From a virus, in the IMG/VR virus record IMGVR_UViG_3300027972_000019, positions 1 to 49,915 of that record: a DNA stretch of 49,915 bases. One strand, 5' to 3'. Shown here one piece after another: positions 41,896 to 48,330 of the stretch. The first letter of the stretch is position 1. Each line of letters begins with the position of its first letter. The notes beneath the pieces are model-generated. The model did not search any database. It saw only the letters and a program-made list of their open reading frames with translations, and was not told the DNA's origin. The translations under genes and the position numbers were made by a program.

Positions 41896-42149
41896 ACCGG
41901 CCATAGCTTGAGGAGGAGCTTATTTATGAAACGTATTTGAGTTTAATTGTTTTTACATTTATTGTGATCTACAGCAATTGAATAGTAGATAATTTTATCA
42001 CTGTTTAATACCTTGCAAGGAATAAATCGTGAGACAATACTGGCGGAAGTATAAATAATGATTAAATATATTATGTGAGTCGTATGTAACCCTGGAAATT
42101 TTTAATCTCGACAATTAATGTCTATATATACATGCGGCTCACATTTTTT
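41896..42149 (+). other. Structured intergenic RNA ending in an intrinsic terminator
   Basis: No gene. Hairpins: ATCTAC/GTAGAT (41968-41989 region) and ATAC..GTAT around TGGCGGAA. The 3' end is a strong terminator: TGTGAGTCGTATGTA (42074-42088) pairs along 15 positions with TACATGCGGCTCACA (42129-42143), two G-U pairs, then six T (42144-42149). The 40-base loop between the arms is unusually large. It could be a small RNA released by the terminator. Confidence 0.5.
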
Positions 42150-42162
42150 AAAACTAACTACT

Positions 42163-42357
42163 ATGAAAACTATAATAAAAATAGGTATAATAACTTTAAT
42201 AGTTATTTATCTTCTAAGATCATTTGTACTTGGTTCTTTTATTAGTGTATTTGAAACAGAAGAAAACAGGCTTGCATTTATTCTTGCATATGTAATTACT
42301 TATTTAATGGTATTATTTGCATATTATATAGTAAAAATAAATAATGATGAATATTAA
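42163..42357 (+). CDS. Small two-helix membrane protein
   Basis: I start at 42163 (MKTIIKIGIITLIVIYLL, 64 residues); an earlier ATG at 42118 lies inside the terminator arm. Two membrane helices, about 4-22 and 37-57, enclose a short polar loop (VFETEENR). One of many tiny membrane proteins in this arm; possibly host membrane or exclusion functions. Confidence 0.5.
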   Translation: MKTIIKIGIITLIVIYLLRSFVLGSFISVFETEENRLAFILAYVITYLMVLFAYYIVKINNDEY

Positions 42358-42370
42358 ACGCTTTTTTGCT

Positions 42371-42433
42371 TGGTTGAAATAGGTTGGAGTCTTTACTTAT
42401 CTGAAAAGACTTTAATGCACTCCAACCCAACCA
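42371..42433 (+). terminator. Complex hairpin between membrane-protein genes
   Basis: TGGTTG/CAACCA (42371-42376 with 42428-42433) and GGTTGGAGT/ACTCCAACC (42382-42390 with 42419-42427), with inner AGTCTTT/AAAGACT as an alternative. Followed by TTTACC, only a short T-run. Terminator or processed RNA. Confidence 0.45.
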
Positions 42434-42452
42434 TTTACCTAAACTTTAAACT

Positions 42453-42905
42453 ATGAAAAATCTACTATGTTTTGTTACATTATTTATAGTATTTAATGTA
42501 ACTACATTAGCTCAAAATAATATTGTTTATTTATCATTACAACCTCAGGATCTTGGAATTGGTATTCGCTTAGATCATATGATTAAACCTACTTATGGTA
42601 TATATGGATCATTTACAAAAGGCAAATATCCATTATATGATAATAATTATATGTTGCATGATAAAGCTGAAATAGGTATAATAGCTATAACAGATAACTG
42701 TAATTATCCGTCATTTAGTACTATAGGTATATCCTGGAATAGATACGATCAAAAAATATATAGTCTGTTACCAGCTAAAGCCATGAATCCAATTAGTCTT
42801 GATATAGGAGCAGGAATTATGCTTCATAGAATAGCATTTGGAGTAAGATTTGATCCTATTAAATGGGAAGGTACAATTGATATAGGTATAATCCTTAATA
42901 TATAA
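42453..42905 (+). CDS. Exported protein, possible outer-membrane beta-barrel
   Basis: 150 residues. Signal peptide residues 1-20 (MKNLLCFVTLFIVFNVTTLA, cleavage before Gln). The mature part alternates hydrophobic and polar residues with many Gly/Tyr/Ile in short strands (IVYLSLQPQDLGIGIRLDHM, TYGIYGSFTKG, AEIGIIAITDN, STIGISWNRYD, SLDIGAGIMLHRIAFGVRFD, TIDIGIILNI). This would fit a barrel of 8 strands. A phage-encoded outer-membrane protein could block superinfection. Confidence 0.6.
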   Translation: MKNLLCFVTLFIVFNVTTLAQNNIVYLSLQPQDLGIGIRLDHMIKPTYGIYGSFTKGKYPLYDNNYMLHDKAEIGIIAITDNCNYPSFSTIGISWNRYDQKIYSLLPAKAMNPISLDIGAGIMLHRIAFGVRFDPIKWEGTIDIGIILNI

Positions 42906-42909
42906 CTTA

Positions 42910-43098
42910 ATGATTACTTTAGATAGTATTCGTGCTTATAGAAGAGATTTTGTAGGCATAGGTAAAAAAGTATGTACAATACATACTATGACTCAGGATG
43001 ATCTTAAAAGATTACTTCCTGAACTTATAGAAGAATTTGATAATTTCACTGTAACAGTATATCCAACTACTGTTACAATGACAATACCAATAGAATGA
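42910..43098 (+). CDS. Small hypothetical protein
   Basis: 62 residues, soluble, basic N-terminus (SIRAYRRDFVGIGKKVCTIHTM), an acidic helix and a Thr/Val strand end. Follows the exported gene by 4 bases and ends immediately before the large candidate RNA. No motif. Confidence 0.45.
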   Translation: MITLDSIRAYRRDFVGIGKKVCTIHTMTQDDLKRLLPELIEEFDNFTVTVYPTTVTMTIPIE

Positions 43099-43099
43099 A

Positions 43100-43640
43100 A
43101 AAATCCTTGCCACTCGGAGAAAGCTGAGGTCTCATATCAGGTAGGTTAAGCCTGTTAATATTCACACCTCTAATAAGGTGATAATATCATGCACACTAAA
43201 TAGTACTGTTATATCAAAACAGAGAGAGGCAAGTGTGCAAGGGCAGCTAATATAAAAGACAATGGACTAGTGGCCAGTCAGCCGTAGTAATACGGACACT
43301 TTATTAGCCTTCAATATAGAAATATGTTGTCGTATAGTTTTGGAAACGTGTTTAATCGTCCATCGTCTTCAAAGGCAATTTAAATGCAGTCAGGCAATTG
43401 AGAAGACTACTGCACTGGTGGGTAGCGAAATCCAGTACTAAAACTAATTGTGCGACTCACCTATTGATATGGTGAGTATATAATACCCATGACGATGGGC
43501 AAAGTCTGATAATGGCCTAATGTAATCTTGCTACAGCCAAAAACAGCCAATACATAGCAATTGTGTATGTGATAGCTAATACTACAGGACCCCCTGTAAA
43601 CAAATTAGTTCACGGTCTTATCTACTTAATGATAAGTCTG
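43100..43640 (+). ncRNA. Large structured RNA candidate (about 540 nt)
   Basis: No gene fits between 43099 and 43675. Complementary segments: CTTGCC/GGCAAG (43106-43111 with 43228-43233) crossed by TGCACACT/AGTGTGCA (43190-43197 with 43232-43239); GCTAATA/TATTAGC (43246-43252 with 43302-43308); GTCTTC/GAAGAC (43365-43370 with 43402-43407) crossed by TGCAGT/ACTGCA (43385-43390 with 43409-43414); ACTGG/CCAGT; ACTCACC/GGTGAGT; long-range CCATCGTC/GACGATGG (43360-43367 with 43491-43498) and AACTAATT/AATTAGTT (43442-43449 with 43603-43610); TACAGG/CCTGTA; CTTATC/GATAAG near the end. Size and position match the large ornate RNAs known from phages (GOLLD, ROOL), but I cannot assign a class. Confidence 0.6.
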
Positions 43641-43675
43641 AAATTAAATATAAAATAATTTAAAACTATATAATC

Positions 43676-43810
43676 ATGACAAAAAAAGTATCCAGACCTA
43701 ATCGTAGAGCAATAAGACGATTATCTATTGCTCAGAAACAATACGAGAATATGTGTAAGATTGGCAAACCAATAGCTTACACCAAACCCGGTAAACTTAA
43801 ACATTGGTAA
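43676..43810 (+). CDS. 44-residue basic protein
   Basis: ATG 43676 to TAA 43810: MTKKVSRPNRRAIRRLSIAQ then a mixed half ending KPGKLKHW. Strongly basic (Arg/Lys over 30 percent), likely to bind nucleic acid. It directly follows the large RNA, so RNA binding is an obvious question. Upstream TAAAACTATATAATC is the usual start context in this arm. Confidence 0.5.
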   Translation: MTKKVSRPNRRAIRRLSIAQKQYENMCKIGKPIAYTKPGKLKHW

Positions 43811-43828
43811 CTTTAAAACTATATAACT

Positions 43829-44071
43829 ATGTTACAATTATTAATAGGATCTTTAATAATATTTATTATATTAGCTATATGTTGGTTAATAGGATATTTA
43901 TCTTATAAATTAGATTGGACTTGGTTACCGTATTCAGATCATATAGATATAGATGATCTAATAGAAACTATATTTACTGGAATAGCTAATCTGTTTACTA
44001 TACTTATTTATATAGTGATAGTTGGGTCTTTATTTGTATCAGCCTATCTCTTAGGAGGTTTAATTATTTAA
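43829..44071 (+). CDS. Two-helix membrane protein
   Basis: 80 residues. Helix 1 about residues 5-26, a loop with acidic residues (DHIDIDDLIETIF), helix 2 about 52-78. Very AT-rich codons. Possibly a host membrane modifier or holin-like; not recognised. Confidence 0.5.
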   Translation: MLQLLIGSLIIFIILAICWLIGYLSYKLDWTWLPYSDHIDIDDLIETIFTGIANLFTILIYIVIVGSLFVSAYLLGGLII

Positions 44072-44088
44072 ATTTAATAAATAAAACT

Positions 44089-44322
44089 ATGTATAGAGTA
44101 GAAAATTTTAGATATAATGGATTTTTTGTACAGTCTATAAAAGGATATACAAAATATACAGCTGAATTTAAATCTTGGACAAATGATCCTGGTATAGCTT
44201 TATGCATCTGTTCAGATAATAAAAAAAGATTAATTCCTTCTTGTTGTTTAATTGGTGATGAGAAATTACCAAAACAAGATATATCTAATAAAATTCTTTT
44301 TGGTCAACCAAGTAAATCATAA
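44089..44322 (+). CDS. Small hypothetical protein
   Basis: 77 residues, soluble, Tyr/Phe/Lys-rich N-terminus (FRYNGFFVQSIKGYTKYTAEF), two Cys pairs close together (CICS and CC) around residue 43-55, perhaps metal-binding. Ends 4 bases before the 227-residue gene. Function unknown. Confidence 0.45.
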   Translation: MYRVENFRYNGFFVQSIKGYTKYTAEFKSWTNDPGIALCICSDNKKRLIPSCCLIGDEKLPKQDISNKILFGQPSKS

Positions 44323-44326
44323 AACT

Positions 44327-45010
44327 ATGTATAAACGTTGTAAGATAGTTATGCTTCCTACTAATGAAAAAGTACCTTATAAATTAAATAAAGGTGATAT
44401 TTGTTTAAATAAAAAGGGTGTATTAGAATATATTGTGAATCAACCTTTAAATATCCCAACTATTCTAACTACTCCACAGCATCTTTATATTCTTTCTGAT
44501 GATGAGATTAAAGAAGGTGATTGGTGTTTACATTTAATAACTAATAATATCTCCCAATGTCATGAAAAGGGTAGTTATTATGGTGATTGGAAAAAGATCA
44601 TTGCTTCAACTGATTCATCTATTGTTATTGATAAAGAACCATATAGAGTAATAGACTATAGTAAAGGCACAACTAATGGTGTAACTATTATGAAAGAAAG
44701 AGATATTATTATTCCTTCTATTCCTCAATCATTTATTGATAAATATGTCAGTGAATATAACGTAGATAATATAATTACCGAAGTTCTGGTTGAGTATGAG
44801 AAAAACTTCTATGGATATTTTGATCAGGGTGGGGAAGATTGGAGGCTATCTCTTAAATTCAATCCAGGTAATACTATCAATATTAAGAATTTGAAAAACT
44901 CCTGGACAAGAAATGAGGTAATTGAAATCCTTAATAAAAGAGAAAAATATATTGCACATGAATTAACTCCTTTTATGAGTATTGACAAATGGATTGAATC
45001 TAATTTATAA
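44327..45010 (+). CDS. Hypothetical soluble protein (227 aa)
   Basis: I start at 44327 (MYKRCKIVMLPTNEKVPYKL), in AAAACT context and just after the previous stop; an ATG at 44252 overlaps that gene. Residues 1-115 read as a small beta-barrel with LNKGDICLN, HLYILSDDEIKEGDW, and repeated W/Tyr turns. Pattern similar to phage proteins with several IxxGDW motifs found in large Bacteroidetes phages, usually unannotated. The C-terminal half is helical and Lys-rich. The gene's end overlaps a strong terminator. Confidence 0.5.
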   Translation: MYKRCKIVMLPTNEKVPYKLNKGDICLNKKGVLEYIVNQPLNIPTILTTPQHLYILSDDEIKEGDWCLHLITNNISQCHEKGSYYGDWKKIIASTDSSIVIDKEPYRVIDYSKGTTNGVTIMKERDIIIPSIPQSFIDKYVSEYNVDNIITEVLVEYEKNFYGYFDQGGEDWRLSLKFNPGNTINIKNLKNSWTRNEVIEILNKREKYIAHELTPFMSIDKWIESNL

Positions 45011-45078
45011 AAGGGTTATAATATAAAACTATTATTAATAGAATTTCTTTTTTTGACAATTTATTATAACCCTTTTTA
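45009..45078 (+). terminator. 15-bp terminator with large loop
   Basis: AAAAGGGTTATAATA (45009-45023) pairs perfectly with TATTATAACCCTTTT (45062-45076), followed by T at 45077. The stop codon of the 227-residue gene is part of the 5' arm. The 38-base loop contains a CTATT/AATAG hairpin. Confidence 0.7.
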
Positions 45079-45091
45079 ACTAACTAAACTT

Positions 45092-45322
45092 ATGAAAATA
45101 GTTGCTATTATTTTTCTTCTATTACTATTCATGTTTGTAATAGGAGTAATTTTATTTATCTATGCTATTATACAGATAGGCTTAGATAAAGATGTGCCTA
45201 AAACTGAAAATACAATGCCTATGGCTTGTATATATCAGGATAATGTTGCCTGTAGATATGTAGATACTACAGATATGTATTTGACTAAATCTTGTACAGA
45301 ATGTGAACTATATGTACCATGA
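45092..45322 (+). CDS. Small membrane-anchored Cys-containing protein
   Basis: 76 residues. Transmembrane helix about residues 2-25 (KIVAIIFLLLLFMFVIGVIL), then a soluble tail of 50 residues with five Cys, including MACIYQDNVACRYVD and CTECELYVP, probably forming disulphides or a metal site. Its TGA overlaps the next ATG by one base. Confidence 0.5.
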   Translation: MKIVAIIFLLLLFMFVIGVILFIYAIIQIGLDKDVPKTENTMPMACIYQDNVACRYVDTTDMYLTKSCTECELYVP

Positions 45323-45420
45323 TGGCAACTTGTAATAATCCGATGAAAGAACATAATTCAACAATTGTGTTCTGTATAATATTATTTATTATAATAATTA
45401 TATCTCTAATAGTAGTTTAA
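45322..45420 (+). CDS. 32-residue membrane peptide
   Basis: ATG 45322 overlaps the TGA of the previous gene; TAA at 45420. MATCNNPMKEHNSTIVF then a hydrophobic run of 15 residues (Ile/Leu/Val). One transmembrane helix; translation coupled to both neighbours (the next ATG is one base after the stop). Confidence 0.45.
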   Translation: MATCNNPMKEHNSTIVFCIILFIIIIISLIVV

Positions 45421-45421
45421 A

Positions 45422-45586
45422 ATGAAAAATCTTTTACATAAAGCTGCAGATAGATTACATGATAGTCTATACGCTACATCAACTCGTGAGCCTATTAGAA
45501 GAACTAAAACTCAGAATCGTAATGAGCCTTGTAAATGTGGTTCACATAAGAAATTTAAAAATTGTTGTATTAAAAAATTCAATTAA
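45422..45586 (+). CDS. 54-residue SEC-C motif protein
   Basis: Residues 33-49 are RNEPCKCGSHKKFKNCC, a textbook SEC-C zinc motif (CxC...CC) as at the end of SecA, preceded by a basic helical arm (LLHKAADRLHDSLYATS). SEC-C zinc knuckles bind proteins or nucleic acids; SecA's binds SecB and ribosomes. A free-standing 54-residue version is likely to be an adaptor. A long terminator follows. Confidence 0.65.
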   Translation: MKNLLHKAADRLHDSLYATSTREPIRRTKTQNRNEPCKCGSHKKFKNCCIKKFN

Positions 45587-45588
45587 TC

Positions 45589-45691
45589 AAAAACCCTGTA
45601 ATACTAATAACTTTAGCCTTCCTTTAGGATAATTCTATCCTTTTTATACTCAACAAACTATTATATACAGTCAGGTATTACAGGGTTTTTT
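45589..45691 (+). terminator. 16-bp terminator with structured loop
   Basis: AAAAACCCTGTAATAC (45589-45604) pairs with GTATTACAGGGTTTTT (45675-45690), then another T. The 70-base loop contains AGGATA/TATCCT and other pairs. Such long arms with large inner loops recur across this arm. Confidence 0.7.
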
Positions 45692-45704
45692 AAAATTTAA
45701 AATT

Positions 45705-45905
45705 ATGTTTTGGATTATATACCTTTTTATTGGAATCATAGTTAATTTATTTAGTGTTTATTTAACATATAATAAAATAACCACAGGATCACTTTTTGGT
45801 TGTATACTATTATCAGGATTTTTTCCTTTAGTAATATTAACCTGGGTTCTAATTATGATAAGTGAATTAAGTTTTTGGGATAAAACTATTTATAAAAAAC
45901 GTTAA
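45705..45905 (+). CDS. Two-helix membrane protein
   Basis: 66 residues, helices about 2-21 and 29-55 with a short polar loop (NKITTG), ending in a basic tail. Starts MFWIIYLF, similar to the MFWIYFLF start of the next gene, so the two may be diverged duplicates. Confidence 0.5.
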   Translation: MFWIIYLFIGIIVNLFSVYLTYNKITTGSLFGCILLSGFFPLVILTWVLIMISELSFWDKTIYKKR

Positions 45906-45907
45906 TT

Positions 45908-46180
45908 ATGTTTTGGATATATTTCTTATTTGCTATGTATATATTACCTATGGTAATATTTTGGTATTATTTTCATCTTATGTATAGTAAAAATGGTGAA
46001 TGTGAAGATGAAAAAATATCATCTTTAGAAGCTAAATTTGTATTTACTCCTATTATAAATCTAGTAGGATATTTAGCATTTTTTATACAATGGCCAATAA
46101 AAAATCAATTTGATTTTGACTGGAGTAAATTTGGTCGTATTCGTATAAATTTAAATAAACTTTTTTTAATTAAAAAATAA
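45908..46180 (+). CDS. Membrane protein, probable paralogue of its neighbour
   Basis: 90 residues; starts MFWIYFLFAMYILPMVIFWY, helices about 2-22 and 48-68, and a basic C-terminal tail (IRINLNKLFLIKK). Placed directly before the Ro60-like gene (8-base gap). Function unknown. Confidence 0.5.
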   Translation: MFWIYFLFAMYILPMVIFWYYFHLMYSKNGECEDEKISSLEAKFVFTPIINLVGYLAFFIQWPIKNQFDFDWSKFGRIRINLNKLFLIKK

Positions 46181-46188
46181 CTAAAAAG

Positions 46189-47865
46189 ATGTTTGAAAGT
46201 AAAAAATCTTCCTTATTAGGAACAGCATCTGTTAAATCAGATAAGAATTCATTTTTAAATGCTGGTATGAGAAAATCAGCTAAAGTGCGTTCAGGCAATG
46301 ATGCTATGAAATTTAATTCTACAGGAAATGAATTTGTAGATCAGTTTGGTCAGGTTGGTAGATATAAAGAGCCTCGTAAATACTTAGAGATTGAGAAAGA
46401 TATGGCTATTCTATGGGGGTTAAATCCTTTAGTAACTATTATGTTTACTATTTATATCAGAATGATTACCCGTATTGTATCATTGTTTGACAATTTGAAA
46501 ACTAAAGAAGTACAAAAAGGAGCCGGTTTAAAGCATGAAGGCATTCTTCGTATGCTTTGGATAGCTATTAATCATGAAGATTCTTTCTGGAAAAATATAC
46601 ATATATTTATATCTGTAGGCTCTTGGAAAGATATAATTGTAATGTTACAATATGATTTAATATTTCATGGTTGGAATGGTAAAGTTTTAAATTGGGATAA
46701 ATTTGGTAGATTAATATTAGTAGGATTAGAAAATCCTAATACTAATAATCTTATAAAGAAATATTTACCTCAAATTAAAGCACATTCTAAATGTACAACA
46801 GTTGAGTCTCAGGCTGATAATATGATTGCAAAATATATTTGTAGTTTATTATTTGGTGGTAAAACTCCTGATGAAAAGCATTATAACTATGTTAAATATA
46901 GGAAATTAAAAGTTTCTGGTACGGCTCATTCCTGGCAACAGTTAATAAGTCAGGGCCGTATGTTAGAAATTGATTTTAATACTATTCATGGTAGAGCTTT
47001 AAGTCAATTAGTATCTTCTAAGTTTTTAGCAAATAATGGTCTTGAAGCGAAGTACGAAACTTGGATCAGTACTAAACCAGTTGCTAAATTTACAGGATAT
47101 GTATATGAACTAGCTAGTAAAATAGTTGGGAACATTAAAAAATATCAAATTGATACTATTAATGCTCAGTATAAACAATTATTAGAAAAAGCTGGTAAAG
47201 TTAATGCTAATTTTATTGTTGTAAAAGATACTTCAGGTAGTATGAATAGTATAGCTATTGGAACTAATATGAGTTCATATCATATAGCTAAATCATTATC
47301 TATATTTTTTGGTAATCTTATACAGGGATGGTTTCATAATCATTATATAGATTTTAGTACCACTGCTTATTTAAGAAAAATACAGGGTGTTAATTTTTAT
47401 GACCATTGGATTACAGAAAATAGAGTTGAATCTGCTAATACAAATTTTGAAGCTGTAGCTAACTTATTTGTACAAGTTTATGAAAGCGGAGTTCCTGAAT
47501 CTGAATTTCCTACTGGTATTATATTAATATCTGATGGTGAATTTGATCGTACTAAAATGTATGATACTACTAATATAAAAGCATTTAAACATCGTTTATT
47601 GTTTGCTGGATTATCTCCTAAATTTGTTGAAGATTTCAAATTCGTATTTTGGGATATAAGAAATGAGTTTTATGGACGTAATCAGAAAGTTAAATTTGAA
47701 ACTTATGGTCCGGCAAAGAATGTATTTTATTTTAGTGGATTTGATGGTTCAGTTATTACTTTCTTATTAGGTACAGAAGGTAAATCTGCAAAAATTCCTA
47801 GTACAGCAGATGAATTATTTAATGCTGCTTTAGATCAGGAAATAATTCAAATGATAACAATATAA
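46189..47865 (+). CDS. Ro60/TROVE-like RNA-binding protein with VWA domain (DUF2828-like)
   Basis: 558 residues. Residues 45-335 are all-helical HEAT-repeat-like, as in the TROVE ring of Ro60: ILRMLWIAINHEDSFWKNIHIF, SVGSWKDIIVMLQYDL, TNNLIKKYLPQIKAHS, then SSKFLANNGLEAKYETWI. Residues 340-550 are a von Willebrand A domain with a complete MIDAS: DTSGS at 347-351, Thr418 (SANTNFEA) and Asp449 (ILISDGEFD). Late strands FVFWDIRNEF and VFYFSGFDGS resemble DUF2828, a Ro60 relative. Ro60 rings bind misfolded RNA and are tethered through Y RNAs to PNPase. The array of six Y RNA-like modules directly downstream supports the same role. Confidence 0.8.
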   Translation: MFESKKSSLLGTASVKSDKNSFLNAGMRKSAKVRSGNDAMKFNSTGNEFVDQFGQVGRYKEPRKYLEIEKDMAILWGLNPLVTIMFTIYIRMITRIVSLFDNLKTKEVQKGAGLKHEGILRMLWIAINHEDSFWKNIHIFISVGSWKDIIVMLQYDLIFHGWNGKVLNWDKFGRLILVGLENPNTNNLIKKYLPQIKAHSKCTTVESQADNMIAKYICSLLFGGKTPDEKHYNYVKYRKLKVSGTAHSWQQLISQGRMLEIDFNTIHGRALSQLVSSKFLANNGLEAKYETWISTKPVAKFTGYVYELASKIVGNIKKYQIDTINAQYKQLLEKAGKVNANFIVVKDTSGSMNSIAIGTNMSSYHIAKSLSIFFGNLIQGWFHNHYIDFSTTAYLRKIQGVNFYDHWITENRVESANTNFEAVANLFVQVYESGVPESEFPTGIILISDGEFDRTKMYDTTNIKAFKHRLLFAGLSPKFVEDFKFVFWDIRNEFYGRNQKVKFETYGPAKNVFYFSGFDGSVITFLLGTEGKSAKIPSTADELFNAALDQEIIQMITI

Positions 47866-47870
47866 TAAAT

Positions 47871-47955
47871 AGGTGGATATCAGCAACATATATACTAAAT
47901 ATATGTAAAAATTGGAGAATTTCTTTATTGAAAGAGGTGTATATACTTTCCACCT
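47871..47955 (+). ncRNA. Y RNA-like module 1
   Basis: Closing stem AGGTGGA (47871-47877)/TCCACCT (47949-47955), 7 bp; then TATCAGCAAC, a variant of the core shared by all six modules, and a CATATAT/ATATATG hairpin. A competing long helix, TGGAGAATTTCTTT (47913-47926)/AAAGAAATCTCCA (47984-47996, one bulged A), crosses it as a pseudoknot and extends beyond the module. Most divergent member. Confidence 0.55.
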
Positions 47956-48004
47956 GTAAAATGGTGTATATATCAAAAACTTTAAAGAAATCTCCATAAT
48001 TTTA

Positions 48005-48059
48005 AGAATACATTCAGCAATTTAAAATTCTTCTGCTAAAAGAAAAAAAGTCGTATTCT
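48005..48059 (+). ncRNA. Y RNA-like module 2
   Basis: Closing stem AGAATAC (48005-48011)/GTATTCT (48053-48059), 7 bp. Inside, ATTCAGCAATTTAAAA and a TTCT/AGAA hairpin. Followed by linker GTTATA before module 3. The stem sequence differs from all others, but pairing is perfect. Confidence 0.65.
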
Positions 48060-48065
48060 GTTATA

Positions 48066-48135
48066 AGGTGTCATCAGCAAATTAAAAATTATATACTCTC
48101 AAATTTTGGTTTTGAAACAGTAATAACCGACACCT
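48066..48135 (+). ncRNA. Y RNA-like module 3
   Basis: Closing stem AGGTGTC (48066-48072)/GACACCT (48129-48135), then ATCAGCAAATTAAAAA and inner pairs TCAAA/TTTGA or GGTT/AACC. Next linker GATAA. Typical member of the array. Confidence 0.65.
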
Positions 48136-48140
48136 GATAA

Positions 48141-48263
48141 GAGTTGTTCAGCAAATTAAAAATAATCCTCAAGGTTCTATGGGTCACTGGTTCGATTCCA
48201 GTTCTACCTTAAAGATGGTAGATAGCTCAGTTGGTAGAGCATTAGATTGAAAACAAACAACTC
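48141..48263 (+). ncRNA. Y RNA-like module 4 with tRNA-like domain (YrlA-type)
   Basis: Closing stem GAGTTGT (48141-48147)/ACAACTC (48257-48263), 7 bp, with the core TCAGCAAATTAAAAA after the 5' arm. In place of a simple hairpin it encloses the permuted tRNA-like domain at 48169-48253. Layout agrees with bacterial YrlA RNAs: a Y stem for Ro60 and a tRNA-like effector domain. By far the longest module (123 nt). Confidence 0.8.
48169..48253 (+). ncRNA. Circularly permuted tRNA-like domain (Phe-type GAA)
   Basis: The 3' half comes first: anticodon-stem strand TCTAT (48176-48180), variable GGGTC, T stem ACTGG/CCAGT with loop TTCGATT (48186-48202), acceptor strand TCTACC (48203-48208). After an 8-base link (TTAAAGAT) follows the 5' half: acceptor GGTAGA (48217-48222), T8 A9, D stem GCTC/GAGC with loop AGTTGGTA carrying GG (48225-48240), A26, TTAGA and loop TTGAAAA (48247-48253) with GAA at the anticodon place. 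All D-T loop tertiary residues are intact (GG in the D loop, TTCGA in the T loop). An ordinary tRNA gene is excluded by the order and the missing CCA. Confidence 0.85.
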
Positions 48264-48268
48264 TGATA

Positions 48269-48324
48269 AGGACAGTTTAGCAATTTTAAAAACAATTACC
48301 TTTTAAGTAATCACGTTCTGTCCT
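48269..48324 (+). ncRNA. Y RNA-like module 5
   Basis: Closing stem AGGACAG (48269-48275)/CTGTCCT (48318-48324), then TTTAGCAATTTTAAAAA and an ATTAC/GTAAT hairpin. Preceded by linker TGATA, followed by GTATAA. Confidence 0.65.
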
Positions 48325-48330
48325 GTATAA

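Noticed and set aside
43422-43432. 23S rRNA-like GGTAGCGAAAT
   Set aside because: Eleven bases in a structured AT-rich region; the flanks do not continue the match, so I treat it as chance.
43100-43640. Degraded 16S/23S rRNA, group I intron, tmRNA or RNase P RNA
   Set aside because: Only the 27-base 530-like stretch and an 11-base GGTAGCGAAAT match rRNA, not in collinear order. I find no group I P7 core, tmRNA TTCGA end or RNase P core sequences.
48169-48253. Ordinary tRNA-Phe gene
   Set aside because: The halves are in reversed order, no CCA or discriminator follows a complete cloverleaf, and the region is enclosed by the module stem. A tRNA-like mimic fits better.
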